In this document: piece after piece, positions 45,213-53,707 of the stretch
Layout: each line of letters begins with the position of its first letter
Position numbering within the stretch: the stretch's first letter is position 1
Assembly: GCF_000227685.2 (NCBI RefSeq)
Contig: NZ_CP007029.1
Location: forward strand, 124,001-188,000
DNA: 64,000 nt
Source of the DNA: Thioalkalivibrio paradoxus ARh 1
Lineage (GTDB): Bacteria > Pseudomonadota > Gammaproteobacteria > Ectothiorhodospirales > Ectothiorhodospiraceae
Direction: 5' to 3'
The notes under the pieces: generated by a model
What the model was told of the DNA's origin: nothing
The model's database searches: none
What the model saw: only the letters and a program-made list of their open reading frames with translations
Program-made: the position numbers and the translations under genes

Positions 45213-47633
45213 ATGTCGGAGGCAGCAGCCGGGGCGGTGCAGGTGGAGGCCGGGAACGACGACCCGGTGCGCCGGCTCGTGCGGCGACTCGACGCCCGCT
45301 ACAAGGCGCGGATCACCGGGAATGTGGTGCTGCCCGGGCGCCCGGCGCGGCTGCTGCCGCTGCCCGACGAACTCGACCCGCGCCTTGCGTCCGCGCTGCG
45401 CGCCCGCGGCGTGGCCCGGCTCTACAGCCACCAGCGCGAGGCCTGGGACGCGGTGACCGCCGGGCGGCACACGGTGGTGGTCACTCCCACCGCGTCGGGC
45501 AAGACGCTCTGCTACAACCTGCCCGTGCTGCAGGACGCGCTCACGAACCGGGCGAAGGCGCTGTACCTGTTCCCGACCAAGGCACTGTCGCAGGACCAGG
45601 TCGCCGAGCTGATGGAGCTGAACGACGCCGGCAACCTCGGCATCCGCGCGTTCACCTTCGACGGCGACACGCCGGGCGATGCGCGCAAGGCGGTACGCAC
45701 CCGGGGTGACATCGTCGTCTCGAACCCGGACATGCTGCACCAGGGTGTGCTGCCGCACCACACCAAGTGGGCGCAGTTCTTCGAAAACCTGCGCTACGTG
45801 GTGATCGACGAGATGCACAGCTATCGCGGCGTATTCGGCTCGCACGTCGCGAACGTGATCCGGCGGCTGCGGCGTGTCTGCCGGTTCTACGGCTCCGACC
45901 CGGTGTTCGTGCTCAGTTCGGCAACCATCGCGAATCCGGCGGAACTCGCCGAGGGGCTGATCGGCGCACCGGTGACCGTGGTCACCGACAGCGGCGCGCC
46001 CGTCGGCGAACGCCACCTGCTGCTGTGGAACCCGCCGGTGGTGAACGCCGATCTCGGCATCCGCGCGTCGGCGCGCTCGCAGGCGACACGCATCGCCCGG
46101 ATGGCGGTGAAAAGCGGGCTGAAGACGATCGTGTTCGCGCAGTCGCGGCTGATGGTCGAGGTGCTGACCAGGTACCTGAAGGACGTGTTCGATTCCGACC
46201 CGCGCCGGCCGGCCCGCGTCGCCGCCTACCGCGGCGGCTACCTGCCCGGCCAGCGGCGCGAGACCGAGAAGGCGTTGCGCGCCGGCAACGTCGACTGCGT
46301 GATCGCGACCTCGGCGCTGGAACTCGGCGTCGACATCGGCAGCCTCGACGTCTGCGTGCTGAACGGCTATCCGGGAACGATCGCGGCGACCTGGCAGCGC
46401 CTGGGCCGGGCCGGGCGTCGCCAGCGGCCGTCGCTCGGCGTGCTGGTCGCGACCAGCCAGCCGCTGGACCAGTACATCATCCGCAACCCGGAGTTCTTCC
46501 TCGAAAGCTCCCCGGAGCACGCGCGGATCGATCCCGACCAGTTGCTGATCCTGCTCGACCACGTGCGCTGCGCGGCATTCGAACTGCCGTTCCGCAGGGG
46601 CGACCGCTTCGGCAACGAGAACCTCGAGGAACTGCTGACCTACCTCGAGGAGCACGGCGTATTGCACCGCGAGGCCGACACCTGGCACTGGACCGAGGAC
46701 AGCTACCCCGCGCAGAGCGTGAGCCTGCGTTCGGTCGCCGAAGGCAACTTCGTCGTCGTCGACACCACCGGCGGGCGCAGGGACATCATCGCCGAGGTCG
46801 ATTACTCCAGCGCCGCCGAGACGCTGTACGAGGGCGCGATCTACATGGTGCAGGCGCAGACCTGGCAGGTCGAGCGGCTGGACTGGACCGGGCGCAAGGC
46901 CTTTGTGACCAGGACCGAGGTGGACTACTACACCGACGCGATCGACTACACGCGGCTGAAGATCCTCGACCGCTTCGAGCACCGCCAGGACGGGCATACC
47001 GAGACCGCGCACGGCGAGGTGCACCTGGTCCGCCGCATCCCCGGCTACAAGAAGATCCGCTACTACAGCCACGAGAACATCGGCTACGGGAACATCGACC
47101 TGCCGGACCAGGAGATGCACACCACCGCCGCCTGGTGGGAGGTCGCCCCCGAGGTGCTCGCGCAGTGCTTTCCGAACCGCCAGCAGGCACTGGACGGGTT
47201 CCTCGGCGCCGCGTATGCGATGCATCATGTCGCCGCGCTGATCGCGATGTCGGAACCGCAGGACATCGGGCGTGCGGTTGGTGACGGCGATGCCCGCTGG
47301 TTCGCGACCGTCGGCGCCGACGGGCGCGGGCAGATGCGCAGCCTCGACGGCGGCGAGCGGGATCCGGAGCACGAGACCCGCTTTCGCCCGGCGGTGTTCC
47401 TGTACGACAACTACCCCGGCGGCGTCGGGCTCGCCGCGCCGCTGTACGATCAGCGCGACCGGGTGATCGGAGGTGCGGCTCAGCTGATCCGCGACTGCGA
47501 CTGCCGTCACGGCTGCCCGGCCTGTATCGGCCCGATCCTCGCGTCCGACGAAGCGCGCGGGTTCTCGCCGAAGGCGGCGGCGCTGACCGTGCTCGCGCAG
47601 TTCCAGAGCCATGGACCTGAAGGCCCGGCTTGA
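45213..47633 (+). CDS. mrfA: MrfA/YprA-type superfamily 2 helicase
   Basis: 806 aa from ATG 45213 (an in-frame GTG precedes it). Superfamily 2 helicase motifs: RLYSHQREAWDAVTAGRHTV, TPTASGKT (Walker A), YLFPTKALSQDQ, VVIDEMHSYRGVFGSHVANV (DEMH), LSSATIANP, ATSALELGVDIG and WQRLGRAGRR. The C-terminal DUF1998-type domain ends with four clustered cysteines in DCDCRHGCPACIGP, a probable metal site. In Bacillus subtilis the YprA/MrfA helicase with MrfB exonuclease repairs mitomycin C adducts; the same gene pair is present here with a 23-nt overlap. Confidence 0.9.
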   Translation: MSEAAAGAVQVEAGNDDPVRRLVRRLDARYKARITGNVVLPGRPARLLPLPDELDPRLASALRARGVARLYSHQREAWDAVTAGRHTVVVTPTASGKTLCYNLPVLQDALTNRAKALYLFPTKALSQDQVAELMELNDAGNLGIRAFTFDGDTPGDARKAVRTRGDIVVSNPDMLHQGVLPHHTKWAQFFENLRYVVIDEMHSYRGVFGSHVANVIRRLRRVCRFYGSDPVFVLSSATIANPAELAEGLIGAPVTVVTDSGAPVGERHLLLWNPPVVNADLGIRASARSQATRIARMAVKSGLKTIVFAQSRLMVEVLTRYLKDVFDSDPRRPARVAAYRGGYLPGQRRETEKALRAGNVDCVIATSALELGVDIGSLDVCVLNGYPGTIAATWQRLGRAGRRQRPSLGVLVATSQPLDQYIIRNPEFFLESSPEHARIDPDQLLILLDHVRCAAFELPFRRGDRFGNENLEELLTYLEEHGVLHREADTWHWTEDSYPAQSVSLRSVAEGNFVVVDTTGGRRDIIAEVDYSSAAETLYEGAIYMVQAQTWQVERLDWTGRKAFVTRTEVDYYTDAIDYTRLKILDRFEHRQDGHTETAHGEVHLVRRIPGYKKIRYYSHENIGYGNIDLPDQEMHTTAAWWEVAPEVLAQCFPNRQQALDGFLGAAYAMHHVAALIAMSEPQDIGRAVGDGDARWFATVGADGRGQMRSLDGGERDPEHETRFRPAVFLYDNYPGGVGLAAPLYDQRDRVIGGAAQLIRDCDCRHGCPACIGPILASDEARGFSPKAAALTVLAQFQSHGPEGPA

Positions 47634-49023
47634 CGCGTTGCGCCGGCAGTCGGGAGCCGCCCCCGCTGCCCGCCTCGCCACGCCCGACGCGGGCGTGCCA
47701 GACGATGCGTCAAGCCCCGTCTCCGCTCCGAGCCTTGCCGATGAATCACGCGAGGATCTGCGTTCGCGTCTGCGGCGTCTGGCGGGCCGGGTGGGTTCGG
47801 GGCCATCGGCCGCCGCTGCGGCGGGCGGCGGCAGGTTTCCGGCGCCGGGGCCAGGAGTGCATAGGTCCGGCCCATCGCGTCGCGGGACGCCGGTTCCGGC
47901 CGCCGTGCTTGCCGACCAACTGGGTGGGCAGGTCGTCGCGGAACATCTGGTGTTGGTCGAGACCGTGCTGCCGCCGCATGCGATGCACGGACGCCGGCGT
48001 CTCGCCGATGCGCTGGAGTCGTTGTGGCCGCTGGCAATCTCCGCCCCAACCCCTCCCCCGCAGGCGGGGGAGGGGCTTTACTCCCTTCTGCCGCCGGCTC
48101 GAGAGGCGCCGGGGGGAAGGGTGCTTGGCATCGACACCGAGACCACGGGGCTCGCCGGTGGCACCGGCACCGCCGCGTTCATGGTCGGGATCGCCGAGCC
48201 CGGCCTTGACGGCGTGCGCCTGCGCCAGTGGCTGCTGACCGCCTTCGCCGGCGAGGCGGCAATGCTCGCCGAGCTGGACGCGGCCTTGGCCGGGGCCGGG
48301 CTGCTGGTCAGCTACAACGGCAAGACCTTCGACCTCCCGCTGCTGCGCGATCGCCGGCGCCTGCAGCGCGCTCCCGCGTTCCCCGAGCCCCCGCACCTCG
48401 ACCTGCTGCACCCGACCCGGCGCCTGTTCCGCGGCGTCTGGCCCGATTGCCGACTGGTCACCGCGGAGCAGCGGCTGCTGGGACTGTTTCGCGAGGACGA
48501 TCTGCCCGGCTCGGAGGCGCCACGCGCGTGGCGTGACTACCTGGCTGGTGGGACTCCCGACGACCTCGGGCGCGTGCTCCGTCACAACGCGCTGGACGTG
48601 CTGAGCCTGCTGTTGCTCGGTCCGGTTCTGGCCCGGGCACTGCACGACCCCCTGGGCTTCGGCGCCGACCCGCTGGCTGCGGCGGATGCCTGGTCGCGGC
48701 GCGGGGAATCGCGTAGGGCGCTTACCGTGCTGGAACGTGCACGGCATGGCCTCGATGTCCGCGGAGCGCTGGAACTGGCGCGCCGGCTGCGCCGGGCCGG
48801 GCGCTGGACGGAGGCCGTCGCGGTCTGGGAGCGTCTGGCGCAATCCGGCTGTCCCGAAGCGGTGGAGTCCCTCGCCAAGTACCACGAGCACGTGCGCCGG
48901 GATTGGGAAACCGCGCTGGACTACACGGCGAGGCTCGGCGAAGGGCCGGAGGCACGCCGGCGACGGGGAAGGCTCGAACGGCGGCGCGGGGGTGTGCAGG
49001 GGCGGCTGGATCTGGCCGAGTAG
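47611..49023 (+). CDS. mrfB: MrfB/YprB-type RNase H-like exonuclease
   Basis: 470 aa; begins 23 nt before the mrfA stop. After a disordered Ala/Gly/Arg-rich N-terminus (1-90), the exonuclease core shows DEDD-type motifs: LGIDTETTGLAGGTG (about 171), LLVSYNGKTFDLPLLRDRRR (about 231) and VLRHNALDVLSLLLLG (about 325). The C-terminal region (about 360-470) is TPR-like (LTVLERARHGLDVRGALELA; RRAGRWTEAVAVWERLAQSG). Acts with MrfA on damaged DNA in the known pair. An odd low-complexity insert (PTPPPQAGEGLYSLLPP, about residues 147-163) is encoded by an inserted palindrome; it appears to leave the frame intact. Confidence 0.85.
   Translation: MDLKARLDALRRQSGAAPAARLATPDAGVPDDASSPVSAPSLADESREDLRSRLRRLAGRVGSGPSAAAAAGGGRFPAPGPGVHRSGPSRRGTPVPAAVLADQLGGQVVAEHLVLVETVLPPHAMHGRRRLADALESLWPLAISAPTPPPQAGEGLYSLLPPAREAPGGRVLGIDTETTGLAGGTGTAAFMVGIAEPGLDGVRLRQWLLTAFAGEAAMLAELDAALAGAGLLVSYNGKTFDLPLLRDRRRLQRAPAFPEPPHLDLLHPTRRLFRGVWPDCRLVTAEQRLLGLFREDDLPGSEAPRAWRDYLAGGTPDDLGRVLRHNALDVLSLLLLGPVLARALHDPLGFGADPLAAADAWSRRGESRRALTVLERARHGLDVRGALELARRLRRAGRWTEAVAVWERLAQSGCPEAVESLAKYHEHVRRDWETALDYTARLGEGPEARRRRGRLERRRGGVQGRLDLAE
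48050..48075. repeat. Perfect 12-bp-stem palindrome inside mrfB
   Basis: CCCCTCCCCCGC (48050-48061), 2-nt loop, GCGGGGGAGGGG (48064-48075). Resembles a common intergenic palindrome; here it is translated in frame between the N-terminal and nuclease domains of the exonuclease. Confidence 0.9.
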
Positions 49024-49070
49024 CGGGAAGTCGCCGCGTTCAGCCGCGTTCGCATCCGCGTGTAAACAGT

Positions 49071-49231
49071 CCCGCAGGGCGGAATAGTGCAGCGTCATCC
49101 GCCACATGGCGTTCGCGGTGTCCGGGCGCCCACAGTACCCCGGGCGCCGGCTGGCGGATGACGGCCTTCGGCCTTTTCCGCCCTACGGCTCTTTCACCAC
49201 CGGGGGTGGCCACATAGGCCATGGAAGTTAG
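49071..49231 (-). repeat. Dispersed repeat family, copy C (reversed)
   Basis: Reverse orientation of copy A: reads on the minus strand CTAACTTCCATGGCCTATGT, GGCCACCCCCGG, then GCCGTAGGGCGGAAAAGGCC and the closing GATGACGCTGCACTATTCCG then CCCT. Fills most of the gap between mrfB and the MarR gene. Confidence 0.88.
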
Positions 49232-49266
49232 CGGCGCGACGCTGCGAGGTGGTACCCGGCAAGACC

Positions 49267-49839
49267 TCAGGCCGAATCCTGCCACTCGTGTTCGTGGCAG
49301 ATCCGTTCGCTGTCCGAATCGGACAGGGCTTCGCCGGTCAGGCCGCAGCGGTGCTCTGCCTCCGATACCGTCTGGAAGTGGCGGCAGCTGCGGCAGATGC
49401 CGAACGTTCGCCCTCCGTTCGCTAGCTGCAGGCCCTTCAGCAGGCGCTCGAGTCCGTCGGTGATGGCCTCGCGTTCCTGTCCGGACAATGTCTGCTCCGC
49501 CCGGGTCCAGGCCTGCGCAGCAGTGGTGTCCGCGAGCACGCGTTGCCCTCGGGGCGTGAGCTCGAGGCGTACGACCCGCCGGTCGTCGGGGTCGTCGTGT
49601 TTCGTCAGGTAGCCCTCGCGTTCCAGCAACTTCAGCGACTGCGACACCGTTCCCTTGGTCTGGCCGAGGTAGGCGCGCAGTGCCGCGGGGGTGTTGCTGT
49701 AGCGGTTGCAGCGCTGCAGGTACTCCAGTGCATGCAGGTGCACCGGCTGGAGCGAGGCATTCGCCCCGAGGCGGCGTGCCTCGGTGCGCAGAAGCATGCC
49801 GATCCGGTCGATCAGTTCGTGCAGTCTGGAATGTTCCAT
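49267..49839 (-). CDS. MarR-family regulator with Cys-rich C-terminal tail
   Basis: 190 aa from ATG 49839 (an ATG at 49857 is also possible; neither has a clear SD). MarR winged helix: LQPVHLHALEYLQRC, TKGTVSQSLKLLEREGYLTK, HDDPDDRRVVRLELTPRG. Beyond the usual length, the tail carries ICRSCRHF, HRCGLTGEAL and ERICHEHEW: CxxC, C and CxxH groups that could bind zinc or iron-sulfur, or act as a redox switch. It is divergent from the cytochrome P460 gene, whose promoter lies in the 91-nt gap, so it probably represses that gene in response to a redox or NO-type signal (inference). Confidence 0.85.
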   Translation of the reverse strand: MEHSRLHELIDRIGMLLRTEARRLGANASLQPVHLHALEYLQRCNRYSNTPAALRAYLGQTKGTVSQSLKLLEREGYLTKHDDPDDRRVVRLELTPRGQRVLADTTAAQAWTRAEQTLSGQEREAITDGLERLLKGLQLANGGRTFGICRSCRHFQTVSEAEHRCGLTGEALSDSDSERICHEHEWQDSA

Positions 49840-49867
49840 GGTCTTATGGTATCGCATCGAAACTTGT

Positions 49868-49896
49868 TTGACGATCCCCGCGGCCTGGCCTATAGT
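49868..49896 (+). promoter_or_regulatory. Sigma-70 promoter of the cytochrome P460 gene
   Basis: TTGACG (49868-49873), 17-nt spacer, TATAGT (49891-49896). The predicted start lies near 49903, 28 nt before the ATG and close to a strong AAAGGAGG. Flanking half-site-like repeats GTATCGCATCGA and GTATCGACACGA (49850-49861 region and 49894-49905) could be MarR contacts. Confidence 0.7.
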
Positions 49897-49930
49897 ATCG
49901 ACACGACACCACAAAGGAGGAGGATCAAAC

Positions 49931-50419
49931 ATGACTCGCACGCAGTTTCCTTTCCTGGCTTCCGCGGCGCTGGCCGCGCTGGTCGCAGTGCCGCTGGGCG
50001 TCTTCGCCGAGCCGGTGGCCTATCCCGAGGGGTACCGTCACTGGCACCACGCGAAGTCGATGGTGATCCACGACGGCCACCCGCTGGCCGATCCCTTCGC
50101 AGGAATCCATCACATCTACGTGAACGATCCAGCGCTGGAGGGGCTGCAAACCGGCCGGTATGCCGATGGCTCGGTGTTCGTGTTCGACCTGCTCGAAGCG
50201 GACGCCGGCGACGAGGCGATTACCGAAGGCGAGCGCAAGCTGGTCGGCGTGATGGTCAAGGGGGCCGAAACCTACCGGGAGACCGGTGGCTGGGGCTTCG
50301 AGGGCTTCGCCGGTGACTCGCGGGATCAGCGTCTGGTGTCCGACGGCGGCCAGGGCTGCTTCGCCTGCCATCAGTCGCAGGCCGATTCCGATTACGTGTT
50401 CACCCGCTGGCGGCCGTGA
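49931..50419 (+). CDS. Cytochrome P460-family protein
   Basis: 162 aa from ATG 49931 with AAAGGAGGAGG just upstream. Signal peptide (FLASAALAALVAVPLGVFAE), so periplasmic. P460-like body: YPEGYRHWHHAKSMVI, GIHHIYVNDPALEGLQTGRY, GSVFVFDLLEAD, RKLVGVMVKGAETYRETGGW, and a single heme site GCFACHQSQADSDYVFTRW at the end. P460 enzymes oxidise hydroxylamine or convert NO, though related proteins without the lysine cross-link act otherwise; the cross-link cannot be judged from this sequence. Divergent MarR regulator suggests inducible expression. Confidence 0.88.
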   Translation: MTRTQFPFLASAALAALVAVPLGVFAEPVAYPEGYRHWHHAKSMVIHDGHPLADPFAGIHHIYVNDPALEGLQTGRYADGSVFVFDLLEADAGDEAITEGERKLVGVMVKGAETYRETGGWGFEGFAGDSRDQRLVSDGGQGCFACHQSQADSDYVFTRWRP

Positions 50420-50576
50420 ACCGCGCCGGGCCCGCGCGTCCGCCGGGCCCGGTTCCGTTGCCTGTCTGTGCCGGGAAATGTGACCGAAAGCCGTTTCTGT
50501 ACGCCGATCGGTGCGATCATCCGTTCAAACGGTAGGTAAAGCGTCTGGAAAAGGGCCGCCCCTCGGCCTAGTCTTA

Positions 50577-50629
50577 ATTCAGGCTACTGGGATTCAGGCT
50601 ACTGGGATTCAGGCTACTGGGATTCAGGC
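50577..50629 (+). repeat. 15-bp tandem repeat (3.5 copies) before the PilZ gene
   Basis: ATTCAGGCTACTGGG at 50577-50591, 50592-50606 and 50607-50621, plus a partial copy to 50629. It lies about 70 nt upstream of the PilZ start, probably in or near its promoter. Confidence 0.95.
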
Positions 50630-50699
50630 GAGGTGGCCCGTGGATCTCACCAAGGCTCCGCGCCCCGATGGGGCGGCCGCCGGGTACGGTATAGGGATC

Positions 50700-51086
50700 A
50701 TGGACAAGCGCAAGAACACACGACTGCCGCTCAAACTCTCCGGACACCTGAGTCTGGAGGATGGTCAGTACCACGAAACCGAGACGCAGGATCTGAGCCT
50801 CAGTGGGGCTCGTGTGGATTTCGTCCCCGGCGACTCGTCGGACCGGGACCGGAGTTGTGTTCTGACGCTGTTCGCCGAGGGAGAAGACGTGTTCTCGGTG
50901 ACCATCGACGGTTGGGTCGTCTACGAGGACAATCGCGGCTGCGGAATCGCGTTCCAGTCGATGGATAAGCAGGATTTCGAGGCCTTCAAGGCGTTCGTCG
51001 AACGCCAGACGCAGAGGCCCGACCAGCTCCGCGAGGAGGTCGAGCAGGGCAAGATACCCAAGCTGAAGGACTGGGTTATCTCCTGA
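50700..51086 (+). CDS. PilZ-domain protein (cyclic di-GMP receptor type)
   Basis: 128 aa from ATG 50700; the longer reading from 50511 would translate the 15-bp repeat and is rejected. A single PilZ domain with both ligand motifs: RKNTR (RxxxR) at residues about 4-8 and DLSLSGARV (D/NxSxxG) at about 35-43. Cyclic di-GMP binding is therefore expected. The C-terminal 25 residues are a charged helix (RQTQRPDQLREEVEQGKIPK). It may couple the second messenger made by enzymes such as the window's diguanylate cyclase to a motility or surface target; no partner is adjacent. Confidence 0.87.
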   Translation: MDKRKNTRLPLKLSGHLSLEDGQYHETETQDLSLSGARVDFVPGDSSDRDRSCVLTLFAEGEDVFSVTIDGWVVYEDNRGCGIAFQSMDKQDFEAFKAFVERQTQRPDQLREEVEQGKIPKLKDWVIS

Positions 51087-51168
51087 CTTGGCCAGCGCTC
51101 CCGATCATTGCCGACCGGGCGGTTCGCAGCAGCTACCCGCCATCACCCGAGGCCTGCCCGGGTCCGTT

Positions 51169-52308
51169 TCATCCGGACTTGCGTCCCACGATCAGACCGT
51201 GATCGCGCGGCAGCCGCAGCCGGCTGACCGACTGGAAACCTGCGTCCCGTACCCAGTGCTCGTATTCGCTCCACGTATAGAGCATGCCCCGGCCGGTGGC
51301 CAGCGTCAGGAAATACGGTGAGCCCAGCGCGGCGCTTAATGGGCCCCGGCCGTCGTCTGCTTGCATCATGTTGAAGATCATCACCTGCCCGCCGCTGGGC
51401 AGTGCCTGAAATGCCTTTTCGAGCAGCCGCCGGTTCTCGGCCTCGGACCAGATCGTCAGGAAGTGACAGAACAGAAAGGCGTCGGCGCCCTCCGGAAACG
51501 GATCGGTGAAGCAGTTTCCCGCATGCGTGCCCAGTCGGTCGGCGTGTGGGCCTTGCTGGAAGTTCCGCTGCGCGATTGTGCACACGCTCGGCAGGTCGAA
51601 GACCGTACCCTGCAAATACGGATGCTGGCGGGCGAGTTCCAGGATGTTGGTCCCATTGCCGCCGCCGACGTCGACGAGATGGCGAACACTGGAAAAATCG
51701 CCGAAACGGGCCAGCAGTTGGTTGGCCTGTACGGAGATCGACTCCATCGCCTCCTGGAAGATGGTTTCCAGGCGCGCGTCGTGGGCCAAACGCTCGTACA
51801 GGGTGGGTTCGCTGCCCGGGAACTCCTCGAGGCCAACATTGGTGTTTGCAGCAAGCGCGTCGGGAAAATGCGCGAGCGCCCGGTAGTTGATTTCCTGCTG
51901 CCAGCGCAGGATCGGCACCACGTTGCCCGGAACTCCGTCCACCAGCAACCGGCTCGCGAGGTAGCCGTTCCGGTAGCGGTGCCGTCGTTTGCGCAGCAGG
52001 CCCAGGCTGGTGCACCCGAGCAGCAGGATGCGGGTGGGCTTTTCTTCCAGCCCCAACCGTTCGGCGATCTCCGCGAGTGTGAGTCCAGGCTCTCGGTCGA
52101 GCAGTCGGAACAGACCAGTCTGCACCCCGGCACAGACCGTCTGGAAGTAGATGTGACCGCCCATCAATAAGTACATGTGTTGGGCATGCCGCCGCAACAG
52201 CAGGCCTTCCATCACACGCGTCGACCAGATCCGTTCGGCATGCCGCCACAGGCGGCTGAGCCTTCCCGGTGGCGCAATGGGTGCGGTCGATGGATTTGGC
52301 GTTGACAT
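51169..52308 (-). CDS. O-methyltransferase (caffeate/hydroxyneurosporene OMT type)
   Basis: 379 aa from ATG 52308. N-terminal winged-helix dimerisation domain (LFRLLDREPGLTLAEIAERL; TRILLLGCTSLGLLRK), then the SAM domain: LVDVGGGNGTNILELAR (about 220), VFDLPSVCTIAQRNF, GNCFTDPFPEGADAFLFCHF, WSEAENRRLLEKAFQALPSG and MLYTWSEYEHWVRDAGFQSV. Methylates a hydroxyl on a small aromatic, polyene or quinone substrate in the family. Same strand as the P450 and GNAT genes, suggesting a small tailoring cluster. Confidence 0.85.
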   Translation of the reverse strand: MSTPNPSTAPIAPPGRLSRLWRHAERIWSTRVMEGLLLRRHAQHMYLLMGGHIYFQTVCAGVQTGLFRLLDREPGLTLAEIAERLGLEEKPTRILLLGCTSLGLLRKRRHRYRNGYLASRLLVDGVPGNVVPILRWQQEINYRALAHFPDALAANTNVGLEEFPGSEPTLYERLAHDARLETIFQEAMESISVQANQLLARFGDFSSVRHLVDVGGGNGTNILELARQHPYLQGTVFDLPSVCTIAQRNFQQGPHADRLGTHAGNCFTDPFPEGADAFLFCHFLTIWSEAENRRLLEKAFQALPSGGQVMIFNMMQADDGRGPLSAALGSPYFLTLATGRGMLYTWSEYEHWVRDAGFQSVSRLRLPRDHGLIVGRKSG

Positions 52309-52477
52309 GAAGGTTTCCCTCGTGTGGCGAGGGGACCGATGCATAGTCCTCGCCGAGCGTGTTGGGCGAATCCGGGGGGAATGCTCGCGTCCAGTCTCCG
52401 GCCTTCTGCAGCCCGCCGCAGTATCCGTTCCTCGCCAGTCCTGCGTCAATCGGCCCCGGGTTCCGGCCTCCCCCGAT

Positions 52478-53707
52478 TCAACGATCAGAGCTATCGGGAG
52501 TCACCGGGATCTGGCGGTGGCCGCGAAACGTAATCAGATCCCGTTCCACCGTCCGGTCCAGGTCGATGGCTTCCGGTGGCAGATATGCCAGTACGGTTTC
52601 CAGCGCCACAGCGATCTCGAGTCTGGCCACATGCTTTCCCGCGCAGACGTGCGGGCCATGCCCAAACGTGCGACTGGCCGCCGGCCTGCGGTCGAGTCGC
52701 ACGGTTTCGGGCATTGGGAACGCCTCCGGGTCGCGATTGGCGCTGGCCAGGACCGGAACCACAGCAGTATTCGCGGGGATTGCGATCCCCGCGATGGTCA
52801 GGGGCTCCGCAGCGATCCGGGTTGCGGCGTATTGCAGCGGGGGGTCGTAACGCAGGAGTTCGTCGGTGGCATCGAGGCTGTCGACCTGACCCGAGGCCAG
52901 GCTGCGCCAGGCTTCGGGGTTCCGCGCGAGTGACACGACGGCGTTGCCCAGGCCGTCCACTGCCGTTTCCTGCCCGGCGAACAGGAGGAAGACGAGATTG
53001 GTCACCAAGTCTTCCCGCGACCAGTTCCCGCCTTCGTACAGTTCCAGGAAGCGCATGCAAAGACCGTCCGGGTGCGGCTTCGTCGTCGTCAGGGTACGTT
53101 CGACGCGTCGCGCCAGAGCAACCGCGGCGGGGGCGTGTCCCGAGCAGGGCGAATCCTCGTGCTGCAGGTCCAGCGCCCGTGCCAAGCGCGCTGTTTCCTC
53201 CTTCAGGGCCAGTGGGTCGCCGAGTGGCAGGCCCATGAGGTCGCCGAGGGCTCCCACAATGTAGGGGGAGGCAAAGTCGGCGACCAGATCGAAATGCTTG
53301 CGCCGGCAGCACGCGTCGAGCAGCGACTGGGCTCGTGCCTGCAAGGCGGCCCGCCGTGGCTGTACGGAGGCCATGGTCATGGCCTGGCTCATCGGGCGGC
53401 GCAGCACGGCATGGGCGGGCGGATCCGTAAATAGCACAGCCGCGAGGATCATCCGGAAATCCGGGGTGGCCTTTAAGGCGTCGCGAATGATCCGGTATTC
53501 CGCGGTCTCCGGGGCCTGGAGCAGCGCGGGGTGGGCCAGGCCTCGGGTCACCGCGTGGTGGGAGAACAGATAGAGCGCATCGCCGAAGACGCGCTGAGGC
53601 GGTCGGCCCCAGGCCGCGGGTGCGCGTTCGCGGAACCACCGGTACTGGTCATAGCGCCCCCCATCGCGGGCGGCGAGGAAGGGGTCGAAAAATGGTGCCG
53701 GATTCAT
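52478..53707 (-). CDS. Cytochrome P450
   Basis: 409 aa, normal for soluble bacterial P450. Heme-binding loop FGHGPHVCAGKHVARLE (Cys about 357), ExxR in ATDELLRYDPPLQYAATR, I-helix LLFAGQETAVD (Glu in place of the usual Asp before Thr) and the early FTDPPAHAVLRRPMSQAM. No membrane anchor. Overlaps the GNAT gene by 4 nt. No ferredoxin or reductase gene is adjacent, so redox partners must come from elsewhere. Substrate unknown; the OMT neighbour suggests hydroxylation followed by methylation. Confidence 0.92.
   Translation of the reverse strand: MNPAPFFDPFLAARDGGRYDQYRWFRERAPAAWGRPPQRVFGDALYLFSHHAVTRGLAHPALLQAPETAEYRIIRDALKATPDFRMILAAVLFTDPPAHAVLRRPMSQAMTMASVQPRRAALQARAQSLLDACCRRKHFDLVADFASPYIVGALGDLMGLPLGDPLALKEETARLARALDLQHEDSPCSGHAPAAVALARRVERTLTTTKPHPDGLCMRFLELYEGGNWSREDLVTNLVFLLFAGQETAVDGLGNAVVSLARNPEAWRSLASGQVDSLDATDELLRYDPPLQYAATRIAAEPLTIAGIAIPANTAVVPVLASANRDPEAFPMPETVRLDRRPAASRTFGHGPHVCAGKHVARLEIAVALETVLAYLPPEAIDLDRTVERDLITFRGHRQIPVTPDSSDR

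Noticed and set aside
50511-50699. Longer start for the PilZ protein with a repeated IQATG peptide
   Set aside because: Made by translating the 15-bp tandem repeat; the PilZ RxxxR motif sits at the N-terminus from 50700.
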